NCBI RefSeq assembly: GCF_037975245.1
Contig: NC_092583.1
Span: 9,137,764-9,201,763, forward strand
Reading direction: 5' to 3'
Source: Apostichopus japonicus
Taxonomy: Eukaryota > Echinodermata > Holothuroidea > Aspidochirotida > Stichopodidae
DNA length: 64,000 bases
Shown: piece after piece, positions 47,147 to 58,699 of the stretch
Layout of the letters: every line of letters begins with the position of its first letter
Numbering within the stretch: position 1 is the stretch's first letter
Program-made: the position numbers and the translations under genes
Notes under the pieces: model-generated
What the model saw: the letters and a program-made list of their open reading frames with translations, nothing else
What the model was told of the DNA's origin: nothing
The model's database searches: none

Positions 47147-47171
47147 ACGGCTCTGGTCCAACCAGAGCCGT
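47147..47171. repeat. Perfect 11-bp hairpin with CCA loop
   Basis: ACGGCTCTGGT (47147-47157), CCA, ACCAGAGCCGT (47161-47171). Variants of GGCTCTGGT recur just after it (about 47180-47220). Nothing else recognised between 46.6 and 48.2 kb. Confidence 0.7.
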
Positions 47172-48259
47172 GTAGAGAGATGGCTCTGGTAATAACAGTG
47201 CCGTAGTCCAGCTCTGGGTCCTAAAGTGCGTGATCTTTCCAATTACAGATATTTAAAGATTTTGTGTAGCGCTTCAAAGTAATTCTCGGTGATTTCAGAG
47301 ACTGCAACTTGTCAACATTCGCGGAACTAGACAATACGACAATAAGATTCCAAAGGAACCACTTTTGCAACTGTGTTAACGTACCGTTCCTGTAAACTTC
47401 TTTGCAGTTGGAAAACAGATAGAACGGCTGACTCTAGAGACAAGTACCCTGTAACTGCCGATCATCAGTTATATATGAAATAGCCTACATGTGAGTGTAT
47501 ATAAATAATGACGTACCTCCCTCTAACAGATATCCAAAGAACCCATTAAATTATAGTTACTTTTTGTTTCTTTCTTGAGTTGGAGCTGCATTGGCAACTC
47601 TAGCTATCTCGTAATACGAATATTGGTTATGCATGTGGGGTATACCTAGTATAGATGGCGACCAGGCGTTTGCTTCCTTGTCACCCCATGCAGGGGATGC
47701 CGTCCTGGGGAGGGGGTAAGAAGAGGGATGCCCCCTTCTCGTTTGAGACAATTTGTTTATGTAAGATGGATTTGATGCAAAATGGTGCTACCTTTGGCAA
47801 AGACTTGAACTGAAAATATCATCAATATGTGGCAACCCCCAAAGACTGGTACGCGGGGCTGACCTCCCCCCCCCCTTCACCACCGATGAGTACGCTGCTG
47901 GATTTATGATATTAACTTAAGGACACCTTACGTCTTTGTTTGCCCGTTGTTATCACAATTGCCACAACATTTTCATAATTGCGCGGTTTATGCACATTAA
48001 AACAATGAAGACAAATGAAGAAAAAAAAATCACATATCTGTCTCGATATAGCTGTGTGGAAAAAAAGTACATATGTCAAGTATTTACACAACATTGCAAT
48101 ATATTGATTTCACGTTCACGGTTCATTATTTTAATGACCGTTTTCTACATGTTGCCACTGCGGTACAACATTACGTTAAGGCCACGTCTTTCTTTGCACA
48201 CGACACCATGAGATTTAAAGCTAGACGCAAGCGCAATGGTTATCACATCCCATGAGTAC

Positions 48260-48266
48260 TATAAAA
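48260..48266 (+). promoter_or_regulatory. TATA box of the carboxypeptidase gene
   Basis: TATAAAA 69 bp upstream of the ATG, leaving a start site at about 48290 and a 5' untranslated leader of about 40 nt, as is usual for highly expressed secreted enzymes. Confidence 0.6.
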
Positions 48267-48328
48267 CAGCTTATATCCAATTTGAAGGAACGATATTGAC
48301 ATTAATTGTCATCTACAACTGATTTAGA

Positions 48329-48393
48329 ATGTTTCTCGTCACCTTCCTCGTCGCTGTCCTGACGAGTTTTGCAGCCGCAAAGGATTATTCAGG
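48329..48393 (+). CDS. Carboxypeptidase exon 1: signal peptide
   Basis: Encodes [20 protein letters not shown], a hydrophobic core with small residues (AAA) for signal peptidase cleavage near residue 17. Donor GTAAGA, phase 2. Confidence 0.9.
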
Positions 48394-50279
48394 GTAAGAA
48401 TTTCAAAACTTCTTGTTTGTAACGTATGTTTGATTATATGAGTTTTTAACAAACTCACTTGAACAGATATAATTGTGTCCCATATTTTGCTTAACCGCTA
48501 CTCAGTGGAATAAGATGCAATCTAAATTATTCTAGACTGTAAAAACGTTATAAATATGTAAAAGGAACATTCATATTTGTAGCATAAATATTTTTTTTTC
48601 CATAGTTCAATAGTCTATTGGACTATGGAAGTAGTGTAAGTAGTGTGCAATATTTGCACGTTGGCAAAATCATATTCTGAAAATATATGTTTCTTAGCAA
48701 CAACTTGACTGATTTTCAGGCTCTCCCTGTTTATAGCCCCTTTTATAGGCAAGCCCTACTGACTATAAACGTTTCTGGCTGTTGTTGCCAGTAAGATACA
48801 TTATCGATGGGGAAGGGGTACGTATCGGTGAACAATATAAGGGCACGTATATCAATTCGCCAGTGCTATGGTAAAAGATCATTTCAAATATACCGCGTTG
48901 TCAAGGCGACTTATCCGAAATCTGAGAAAATAGTTCCTTCTGCTTAAGGCCATGGTCTTCAAAGTGGGGATCCCATTTTAGTGGAATAATATTGGCAATT
49001 TTTGTTGGAAAAAATCATAAAAATGGAAAAAAAACCTTTAGCAAAAATACTTCACAAATTGCGATATAACCACATGTGCAAAAAACTGCAAGAAATCAAT
49101 GATCAAATGTGGATGAGTCTTATATTCTTTTGATTTTTTTATATTGTTGGATGACGGGAGGGGGGGGGGAATACTTGGTGTGGGGTTAAATGCAAATCCC
49201 AGTCACTCACAAACATTGGGGAAAGTGGGAAGTCTGGTGAAATCAGGAAAGTCCGCCGAAAAAAAAAAACCTTGGAGAAGAAAAAAAACTCTGGTTTGCG
49301 AAAGCCAAATAATTAACAATAAAAATAACTAAACTACAAACCAAGTAACCGTCAAATTAGAACAGGTGAAACTTATTACAAAATCACAATTTTAGAAACC
49401 TGTTTAGAACTTTGAAATGCGTACAAATCTTTACTGTTTATAAGCAATGAGGCCTAATTGAAGCTGAATGCGATCATATAAAGAATGAATCCTATCACTT
49501 ATCTGCTGTTCATAAATCTCCCGTAAAAACTTTTCCCGTGTATGCTTCATAATCTATTTCACATACGTGTACTCGTACATACTTTGCGTGTTTGATTATT
49601 TTACAATTATATATCGATGAACGCATCAAATAGATAAACTTACACTTTTCCTAAAAGCAGCTTCGAAAAGCAGATGAAACATAGTTGTATATGCAATGCT
49701 ATACACTTGGTGTGTTCGATGATTTAAGTGTGTGTTTCTTTGCCGTTCTATAGTAAGTTAAAATAAAACATTATTTGTGTAACAATATGAGATATACGTA
49801 TGAATACCCGTATACATGTAACCTTTTTAGTTTTTGTGTGTTCGATATCATCAGCAAATAGACGGATGGAAACATCTGCAATCGCTCTTTGAATATCATT
49901 TGCATAGCTTACATTGCGGGCTGAAACAGTCTCTATACATTCACTGCAACGCTGTAAGTGCCAATGACTGTAAATAACATCATTGAACAGCAAGAACACC
50001 TTGTGAAATATAAAAGTTAAAAAATAGTTAAGATAATAATTATAAGGAAATCAGCTTATACAATGTAGATTTTAAGTTAATTTCAGCACCGACGGAATTA
50101 AGCGCCTTAAAGGCAGCTGCTTTTAGCATGAAAATTGCCAGATGAGAAACTTTAGTCGAACCCTACATACTAACATACAACATACAGCATTTATGTTAGT
50201 ATGATTGAACATGCAACCCTTAAAATATTATCCGAAGCAAAAATGTTATATGGGACAAAAGGTTTAAGTTGTATATATA

Positions 50280-50351
<72 letters not shown>

Positions 50352-53300
50352 TACATGCATATACACGTTTAACTTTTATTGCAGACACAAAGTCATTCGC
50401 GTTATCCCACGAGAAGAATCGGCACTTCATAATCTCCATGGCTTAGCAGGAGAGGTAAGTAAAGTATACCTGTCAGTAATTGTGCAGTACCAACAACAGA
50501 ATATTCTTGCCCAAACAATGCTGATAAGGAAACTGAAGCGGGTGGTTTGTGTAGTGTGTGTGTGAGTTACGGCAGTGGGGGGGGGGGTCAGGTTTGGAGG
50601 TTAAGAATCCTACATTCTATACGTTATGATAATCTGTGTGTTCTATGATAATCATGTTCGTTCTGGTTGTAACTTTCTTTATTACCTATGGCAGATCCTG
50701 GATTTGTCCAAGGGTATGGGAGGATGGTGTTGGGGGAGTTCATGTACTACAGAAAGACATTATACAACCTATATAAGAAAACATCGGTAACATGGAAGAA
50801 AATCATTTGTGCGAGGCGTGCTAAAAGTCCAACCACTGCGTATGCCGTACTTGTTATGATCAAAACTAAGTTTATAACAGGCTTATGTTTTGTGAAAACA
50901 TGTCCAAAGGGGGCTAGCATAGCCTGCATAGACCTGACACGGGCACTGTATATCTTCATTTACGGTACCATAACTTCATTTCATAAACTTTAAAAAGTCC
51001 ACATTTCTGCCTATTGTTCAGTTGTAATAATTTTATCGGTTTTTGAGTACTTGCTGGGCTGGGCTTAATATACACGAAGCGGTTGTTCCCCCCCCCCCAC
51101 CTACCCCCTGTCCTTCTTTGGATATTGATCGTCGGCGTCTGGTATTTGTAGCTTCTCTCTATGATTTTTTTAGATATGACTTGCACCTATGAACATTTTA
51201 CTTTTGCATGAGTTTTAACTGTAACTTAATGTCATGTGTATTGCGTTTTCTATTTTAAGCTTCTTCTTCAACCTGAAGACACATTTCCTTGAGTATTGAC
51301 TGTATTTTTCGTGTTTTGTTGTTCTATTAATTGACTTTAGATGTTTACTTTTATGGTTTCGCGTTTTTGAAAACCCCATTTAATAATGGAAGAAGTGTTC
51401 ACTCTAAGCACATAGCATAACAATTCTCGAATACACATTTTATCTTCTGTTTATCAAATATGATCATTATTTCTGTTGGTTTATCGATAACTTTCTCTCA
51501 TTTTCAAGTTTGACTTCTGGCAAGACGCCAGAGAGGTTGGTTCAACCGCTGATATTATGGTGTCAGCCGAAGACCATCCTTGGTTAGCATCAAAGTTGGA
51601 GGAACGTGGCTATGACGTCATGACGATGATTGATGACGTACAACCTCTATTTGACCTCCAAAAGATACCCTCTACATCCGCTTCCTTTGACTACGACAGT
51701 TATCATAATTTGGATGACGTAAGAATTCATTGTTTTTCATTATTTTTTATTATTATTTACTTTTTCTGTTTTGATGCTTATTATTGCGTTCTTATTTTCA
51801 AGAAATTATATTTCAAAGGCCTAAAACTTGCTAGATATGCTATCATGGCCACTTATTGGAGGCAATTTTGGAGGCAGCAGGTTTACATGTTGTAGATTGC
51901 TTTGTGTTCACAGTGTTGCCATGGTGATAATGATTGACGCTAGTGCAGACGTTTACCTAAATTTAGTACCACTGCGATATTCATTTACGTTTTGGTTCAC
52001 TTTACTACGGTAGTCCTGAAGGGACAGACGAATTGTAGACTTACCGCACGTGTTATACAAAACGACAATACGTCAAAAATATGTTGTCGAGTAATTTGTC
52101 AACTTGACAAATGTCGAGTGTTATTGACGTAACGCAGAAACTCGACAATTTGACGTCACGTTAACGTAACTTGTCAACTTGATGTTAAAGTAAGGCTTTA
52201 GTTGTCCTGGCTATAAAATGTGCAACCTTTCGTAAAAACAAGAAGACTATAAAATGAAGAAAATGGCAATTTGATCTGATATGTGATAATTAAATTAATT
52301 AATTGAATTTTGAAATGAACGTAAGATGAAGCTAAGCTTACCTAAATGTACAACCTTGGTTTATTTCATGAACTTGTCTTGATATAAAATGACGAAATAG
52401 AAGGTAACTAAGCATATATTTGTTCTTGATTATCAGGTCAAATACCAGGCTGGAAAAAATCTTTGTTGTAATCATTGATAGCTAAAATATAAGAATTAAA
52501 ACATCAATTTAATCAACTCCTGATACTTCTTTCAATATTCTGTACTAAAAATTCAGACAACATAACCCCCACAAAAAAATGTAAGTTAAATCAATATGAT
52601 CTGCTTTCGCCATAAAACTAAGCGCAAAGCGATGCGTGACATACATCAGGAATTTTAATATGTAAATATTTGCTGTTCTTTTTTTTCCTAATTTAAATAT
52701 TACTAATACACCTTCTATTGATATTTTCCAGGTAAGAAAAAAAGGATATTAAACTGACGTCACATTAAGTTATTTTCATTCCAATACGCAAGTATTTTTA
52801 ATGGAAAACCAAATCATAAATTCTCTGTTAAAAAAGAAGGAATATATTATTTGTGGAAAAATTACAGATAGTGTGTCATATTGATACGCTTTGTTTCAGC
52901 AAACACATACAAATGGTAGAAAATACCCAATGTCTGCTTTTGATTCTGTTCTTTTGTTAGACTGTCTGAAATATCACTTGCTTGTATATATGATGTATGC
53001 GTGATTAACGATAAGATGCGTATAAACAAACATCCAGGTTGATTTAATTTATCTATACAGTCATGTGATTTTGTTATTTTAACAAGAGAAGAAAAGTCAC
53101 TTTTTCTTCGACAATGTGTTTTACCGGTAAATGTCTTTTTTCCCTCCGTTTTATTGATCGTTTTCCATCAATGTGAACAGAAATTTGCCGGTAAATGTCA
53201 ATGCGATTGTACCAACACAATACCAGCCACGTTTTTCTTTATAATGTTATTAATGTTTATCGAAAATAATCCGTAGGTTTAAAGAAATATGTTGTGATCA

Positions 53301-56300
53301 ACCTTATGGATAATGTAAACGTAGGATGAAAATTCCATTATTATGATTATTTGTGAATATTTTATAATATAATTTGAGAGGAACAAGAAATATTATCACA
53401 AAACAAACTGTTTTCACTGAACCATATAGCACGAAGGAAAATATGTTGGTACTGATTTTACGCCCAATGAACATTGACTACTGTACCTAAATGTGTATTT
53501 CTCTAAACTACTGGCTCGTTCTCTAAAATGTAAAACGTTGCAGCCATGTTTTGTGGATTTGTTGTTTTTCCTAGCACTTCATGTAAAGCCATATTATCCA
53601 TGCTCACAAGATTTGATTGATTTTTGTTTTCATCGCATATGTTAGATCAACGCGTGGATGACGGATTTTGTTGCTGAGTACAATGAATTTGCAGAATTAG
53701 AGGCATTTGCTAAGACGTACGAGGAAAGATCCGTGAACAAAATAAAGGTAAATTGAAATTTAATAAATTTGAAAGCAAGAAGTAATCCATATTTCATGGC
53801 CGTTAGGACAGAATGAATATAAATACTAAAAGGAAAAATTCACAACAAGAGAAAACAATTATTTTTACTGAAACAGCGAGTCAATGTAACATGATTTTTA
53901 TATCTGAGATAACTGTGTGAATGATGTCAGGACAATTTGCGTCTGGCGTAAAAGGTAGCGGGCATTGGACTTTTCGGGGTTGGAGATTTCTCCACCTTTC
54001 CCGCTCATTATGTTGCCTATGTAACTGGATTAAGATTACAGACATTATTATTGGTCGATAAAACCAACTGTTGGTCATGATAAGCGGACTAAATGTCGAT
54101 GAGTTTTTCTTTATATTCAAATCCATCATAAGTATTGAATGGTTCAACTATTTAAGAACTTGCAGACCAAGAACATATTACGTTACTTTTGTGAAGTTGT
54201 GACATGGCCCTTTCCTTATGTCCTGATTTATTCAATTTGGTTTTTATTTCGATTGGGTTCGTTTCCTATTTGTACATGTTTTCCTACTTTACATGTATTC
54301 GCGAACTGTTGTTTCGTGTAACATACTTAAAAAATGATGAATTTATATTACAAATCATAAGCAAATTCTGATTACATTGATGATGAACTATAAATAAACG
54401 AAGGAACAAACATGTGATTAAATGTTATTAGTGCGCTCATCTGGTGTCACATCCCTGTTGGCTGACCAGCCTTCAATGTTTACAGTATTTTTTTTAAATC
54501 ATATTTTTTAAACTTTTTTTGAAAACTCTCTGAAATAACGTAGTTTTAAATCATGATTTTTTAACTTTATTCATTTCTGGTTGGTGAATAAACTTTTGAA
54601 AGAGGTGATCAACATTACAAATTGAGTGGGTTTCACTCGAATAGGAAAATGTTTTGTACTTTCATGTCCCGTTTCAAAGCAATCGCTGTGACAGTAACAA
54701 TGAATATTATGATTCTATCACATAAAGGTAAGGAACTGTTTGTACTGTCTGTAATAGTGTTTTGGAGTATGGTATGGGAGGACAGTATAGAGTGGTAATA
54801 GGATTAGGAAGTTGTCCAAACTGGCTGTAATTTTAATGAAAAGTAGACTCATCGTTGTCTTTGCGTTCATCTCGAATCTCCATCCCGTTACGAGCCTTCA
54901 ATAAGTTACAGTAGTCACTGCAAACTCTCTGAAAGTACGTAGCCCTATTTTCCCATATTTCCTCTATTTTAAAGTCATTTTGTTTTTACTTTATTCGTTC
55001 TGTTAGCTCTCCTCGGATTTGTCTGATCAATCGAAGCCAATATTTTTCATCATCGGTGGTACGCATGCGCGAGAATGGATTACGCCAGCTACTATGATGT
55101 ACACTGCCAAGTTTGTAAGTTTAGAACCACTTTCAACCTGTATTATGTCTTTCAATTAGGTGTAATGTTAGAGAGTAGGAGCTGCTCCTATGCGGTGCAT
55201 TTCCCCCAGTTTTGTCTCAAATTTGTACTATCTCTCTTAACACGTTTAGACAATATTGTCAGTTCAACAGCAGTTACGTGTTATTGTATACCAGCCAGAG
55301 TTGGCCCTGCTGTTTCGCGTTTTTGATTCCATGTACCTCTTCACGGTTCAACCCAGACGAAGTCTAAACCAGAAAACTGACTTCTTACCTATACTTTAGG
55401 ATTTAACAGGCTCTTTTCTTCATTCATGAAAACCATAGTTAAAAACGTAGTTACATAAGTGCAACTTTCATACCAGGTTTCTCAGGTATAATGTTCGGTA
55501 TAAGTTGTATTTTCCTTTCCCTCTCTCTTAGCTGGTGGAGCAGTATGACTCATCAAAGAGAGATAATTTACTAGATATCATGGAGTTCCATATTGTTCCA
55601 GTATTCAACCAAGACGGCTACGAATATACGTGGACTAATGTAAGTGAATGGATATTCGTTAGCTCCAACATACGATTATTTCGATTTCGATTTTTCCGCA
55701 CGTTAATCATACTGAAGCCTTAGGTTTTGAGACACCAAAAGTTGCTCCATAAATGCTCTATATTAATTTTCTAAAAATTGGCAACCATAATACATATGTA
55801 TACCATTATCACATGCCAGGACAGAAAGGCTATATATATCAGCCCCACCTCCCCCAACCCCTTTCATGTCCCTCGTGAACGCGCGGATACTTTATTCACG
55901 CAATTGTGATTCTGGTCCATTTTTGAGTCTTGTCTTTGAAATTTAATTTATTTTATGGATTGGTATAATAAGGTGAGCAGAACATTCATTATGAATATTG
56001 TTCTCTAACACATTTTTAGGACAGAATGTGGCGCAAGACCAGATCTCCCTCCTCCTTTAGATGCGACGGAACTGATCCTAACAGGAACTTTGATTGTCAA
56101 TGGGGAAGTGAGTATCAAATCTAGTAACCATATCAACATCGACGCTACGTACGCTTGTATCATCGTTTATTGGTTATCAAAAGTTCTTTAGAGTCAATTT
56201 CTGCTTCTTTTTTTGGTCACTTTATCAGACTATCAGGCATCCGATTTGGAAACATTCGTAGCCCTGATATAATGTTACTTATAATTTTATTTATACCACT

Positions 56301-58590
56301 TAAATTTACTTGTAATTGAAGAACGTATTGTACACAAACTTTGTTGAATCCAGTTTGTTGTACCCAGCATTCCAAAAAATGTTGTCACTTTACGTCGACT
56401 AATATATGAATGGTTAAGACGGTTACAAATATCGCAGACCGCACTCTGATTCCAACTTATGAAATAGTATATATACGTCAGCTAGAGTATAAAACCCGTT
56501 GGTTAAAACATCGTCGTAATATCATGCTACGAGTTTACGGAGCATACGAATAAGTAAGACTTATATGCATACGTAATCTAGCACAAGGTAGAGGTAAGTA
56601 CAGATTTACTCTAAAACACCCCATTACATTCTATCGGAAATCTCTATCTTAGAACCTTCGACACACGCTTCTTGGTTTATGAAGCCCCCTTCTCAAACCA
56701 TACGATACTGCTCTTCAGGCCTGTAGCCAGAAATTCTAAGTTGAGGCACCAACAATTTAAAGGAGGTGTAAAATATTTCTGCTCTGTGACTCGAAAAGTT
56801 TTTTCATCCACGTGATGTACAAATGGGAGGGGGAACCTTGGTTTGAATGGGGGTACACCACCTCACACACCACCCTATCCCCCCTCCCTACCTCACGACT
56901 GCGACCCAGGATGTCTTCGAGCATGCTTCTTTTCAATCTATTAGGAAACGATATGTACGATTATATTTTATTTTCCTCTTGTTTTGTGTTTAAGCTGGGG
57001 GCTCTAGTAGTTCCCCCTGTTCAGATACCTACATGGGAACCAAGCCAGCCTCTGAGATTGAAGTCTCCAACTTGCAGAACCACATTCTCTCTATCAAAGA
57101 TCGAGTGAAGATATTCATGGACGTCCACGCTTACAGCCAGTACTGGATGTACCCTTATGGGTATTCAACCGAACTACCTGAAGATAACGATGATTTAGTA
57201 AGAAATTTGAAATATGTTCCTGGTTCTATTTCATATGATATGTTAGGGTGCGGAGGGAATGGATGGGGGGGGGAGATAAATTATGTGAGACCCTCAATAT
57301 CGTTTTCATAAAGGATTACTGTTAACTTGCAAAGGAGAAAACTGCATAATTAAAGAGTATCCCATTTGATGTTACGTTGTGACATGTCAGGAAATACATG
57401 TCATGCCGCTGCTATTTAAAGGAAGAAATAGCCTAACGTGCTTTAGGTATACAGATAAAGGCCTATACTAGTCAAATCACAAACAATACCAATACAAACA
57501 AAAAGAAAATGCATTTTCATCACGTGAAGTAGTAGCAATAATTTTCCAACAAAAACCCCTCAAATAGAGCAAGCTTTATTACTTAGCATAAGAAACGTGT
57601 GATATGTATGATATTCATTGTCTCGATGGCACAATTAGTGGCTGCCTATTCTCTAACGTAAAAATCGGATAAAACAAACACCAAGAAAACACTGCAGACC
57701 GCTCGTCTGTAATAAAGACCCTCTTCATTTCTCTTACCAACTCTTCTGTTTTATCTCTCGCTCTTTTCTTCTCTTATCTCCTCAGTTCTTGCAATTTTGT
57801 ACAAAAAAGATTGATTTCATTATAATCCAATTTCAATTCGTTCGTTCTTTCTTCCCTTCCCGACAGTATGGTGCTTCCAGAGTTGCCGTCCAGGCTATCC
57901 GTGCTACCCATGGAAAATGGTTCCAATACGGCAGCATTGCTAATGTGATATGTGAGTAAAGAGAATGATGCGTGCCATTACTGTTTATACTTTAAACATA
58001 GTACAATTGTTCCAATAGAAGCTAATTATTCATGTTTCGAAAACATTTATGGAATCTATATCAGGTTGATCTACCGGTGGCATGCTGATGCGTGTATCCT
58101 GCTTGTAGAAACCACAGTGACTAAAACACTGGCGCAACACCAACTTTTAAAACATTGCATCTTTTCTAGCAAAAGAAATGAAAAAAATACCTAAAACTTC
58201 CCTCTTCGATAACGGTTTGTTTCTTTGATAGTGTCGTTTAGTGTTTGATTTTGTCAATTAACCTCTTGATTTGAACAATCGTAATGTGTAGTAGCTTGAA
58301 CTGGGTAAAATATACACACATATCTAGAGGACATCAGAGGAAAGATGATAAAGGAATATACCTATGTTTGTGTTTGTTTTTGTTTTGGCGTTCCAGATGT
58401 GGCAAGTGGTTCGTCAGTGGACTGGGCCTATGATGTAGCAGGCATTAAACATTCATACGCTCTTGAGTTGAGAGACAGGGGTCAGTACGGGTTTGCTCTC
58501 CCCGCGGATCAGATTCAACCCTCGGCTGAAGAATTCTTCGCTGGTGCAGAAGCTATGGTCAGATATTTAAAGATAGGCAATGACTTATGA
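48329..58590 (+). CDS. Secreted zinc carboxypeptidase, M14A, carboxypeptidase A-like zymogen
   Basis: Ten exons, all phases consistent: 48329-48393, 50385-50454, 51509-51718, 53646-53747, 55007-55114, 55532-55639, 56020-56107, 56995-57197, 57867-57951, 58397-58590; 1,233 nt, 410 residues, normal for pancreatic-type procarboxypeptidases. Order: signal peptide (1-17), activation peptide (about 18-97), catalytic domain (about 98-410). Zinc ligands H169 and E172 (THAREW) and H295 (VHAYSQ); R226/R229 (MWRKTR) and R243 (DPNRNF) for substrate binding; Y347; general base E370 (ALELRD). The residue matching position 255 of bovine enzyme is V354, which predicts preference for hydrophobic C-terminal residues (A-type) and not basic ones. 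It releases C-terminal amino acids from peptides outside the cell, most likely in the gut. No residue needed for activity is missing. Confidence 0.95.
48394..50384 (+). other. Carboxypeptidase intron 1
   Basis: Contains a (TA)n tract (about 50267-50342) that ends 42 bp before the exon 2 acceptor. The remaining frames at 49144-50439 are not supported. Confidence 0.5.
50385..51718 (+). CDS. Carboxypeptidase exons 2-3: activation peptide and mature N-terminus
   Basis: Exon 2 (50385-50454) follows a (TA)n tract and acceptor TTTATTGCAG; its [18 protein letters not shown] is the start of the propeptide beta-sandwich. Exon 3 (51509-51718) gives [20 protein letters not shown] and [17 protein letters not shown], completing the propeptide, then [12 protein letters not shown], which matches the N-terminus of mature carboxypeptidase A. 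Activation would cut between about residues 94 and 100. Confidence 0.85.
51719..53645 (+). other. Carboxypeptidase intron 3
   Basis: Contains the palindrome ATTTGTCAA-C-TTGACAAAT (52094-52112) among scattered TGACGT and CTCGACA words (52060-52180), perhaps a small MITE. The rest is AT-rich with nothing recognisable. Confidence 0.45.
53646..55639 (+). CDS. Carboxypeptidase exons 4-6: first zinc-binding motif
   Basis: Exon 4 (53646-53747) begins [15 protein letters not shown]. Exon 5 (55007-55114) has [19 protein letters not shown] with two zinc ligands. Exon 6 (55532-55639) has [18 protein letters not shown], the conserved NPDGY-type turn with Q in place of the more common P. All are phase 0. 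Confidence 0.92.
56020..57197 (+). CDS. Carboxypeptidase exons 7-8: substrate arginines and third zinc ligand
   Basis: Exon 7 (56020-56107) has [12 protein letters not shown] and [15 protein letters not shown]. Exon 8 (56995-57197) completes the split threonine codon and has [34 protein letters not shown]. The cysteines C236 and C259 match the conserved disulfide of the A/B group. Confidence 0.9.
57867..58590 (+). CDS. Carboxypeptidase exons 9-10: active-site tyrosine and glutamate, stop
   Basis: Exon 9 (57867-57951) ends in the first base of the codon for Y347, the mobile active-site tyrosine, which is finished in exon 10 (58397-58590). Exon 10 has [20 protein letters not shown], then [18 protein letters not shown]. 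The DVAG segment has one residue more than vertebrate enzymes, as in many invertebrate carboxypeptidases. Stop TGA at 58588-58590. Confidence 0.92.
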
Positions 58591-58649
58591 TCATAAGCAT
58601 AGGCTACTGAATACTCTCGATAATACACAATAATAGGATTGATATGACA

Positions 58650-58655
58650 AATAAA
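58650..58655 (+). terminator. Polyadenylation signal of the carboxypeptidase gene
   Basis: AATAAA 60 bp after the stop codon, giving a very short 3' untranslated region. Confidence 0.7.
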
Positions 58656-58699
58656 GAAAAATATTATGCATTAAAGAATTTAGGAACTTATGTTAGCGG

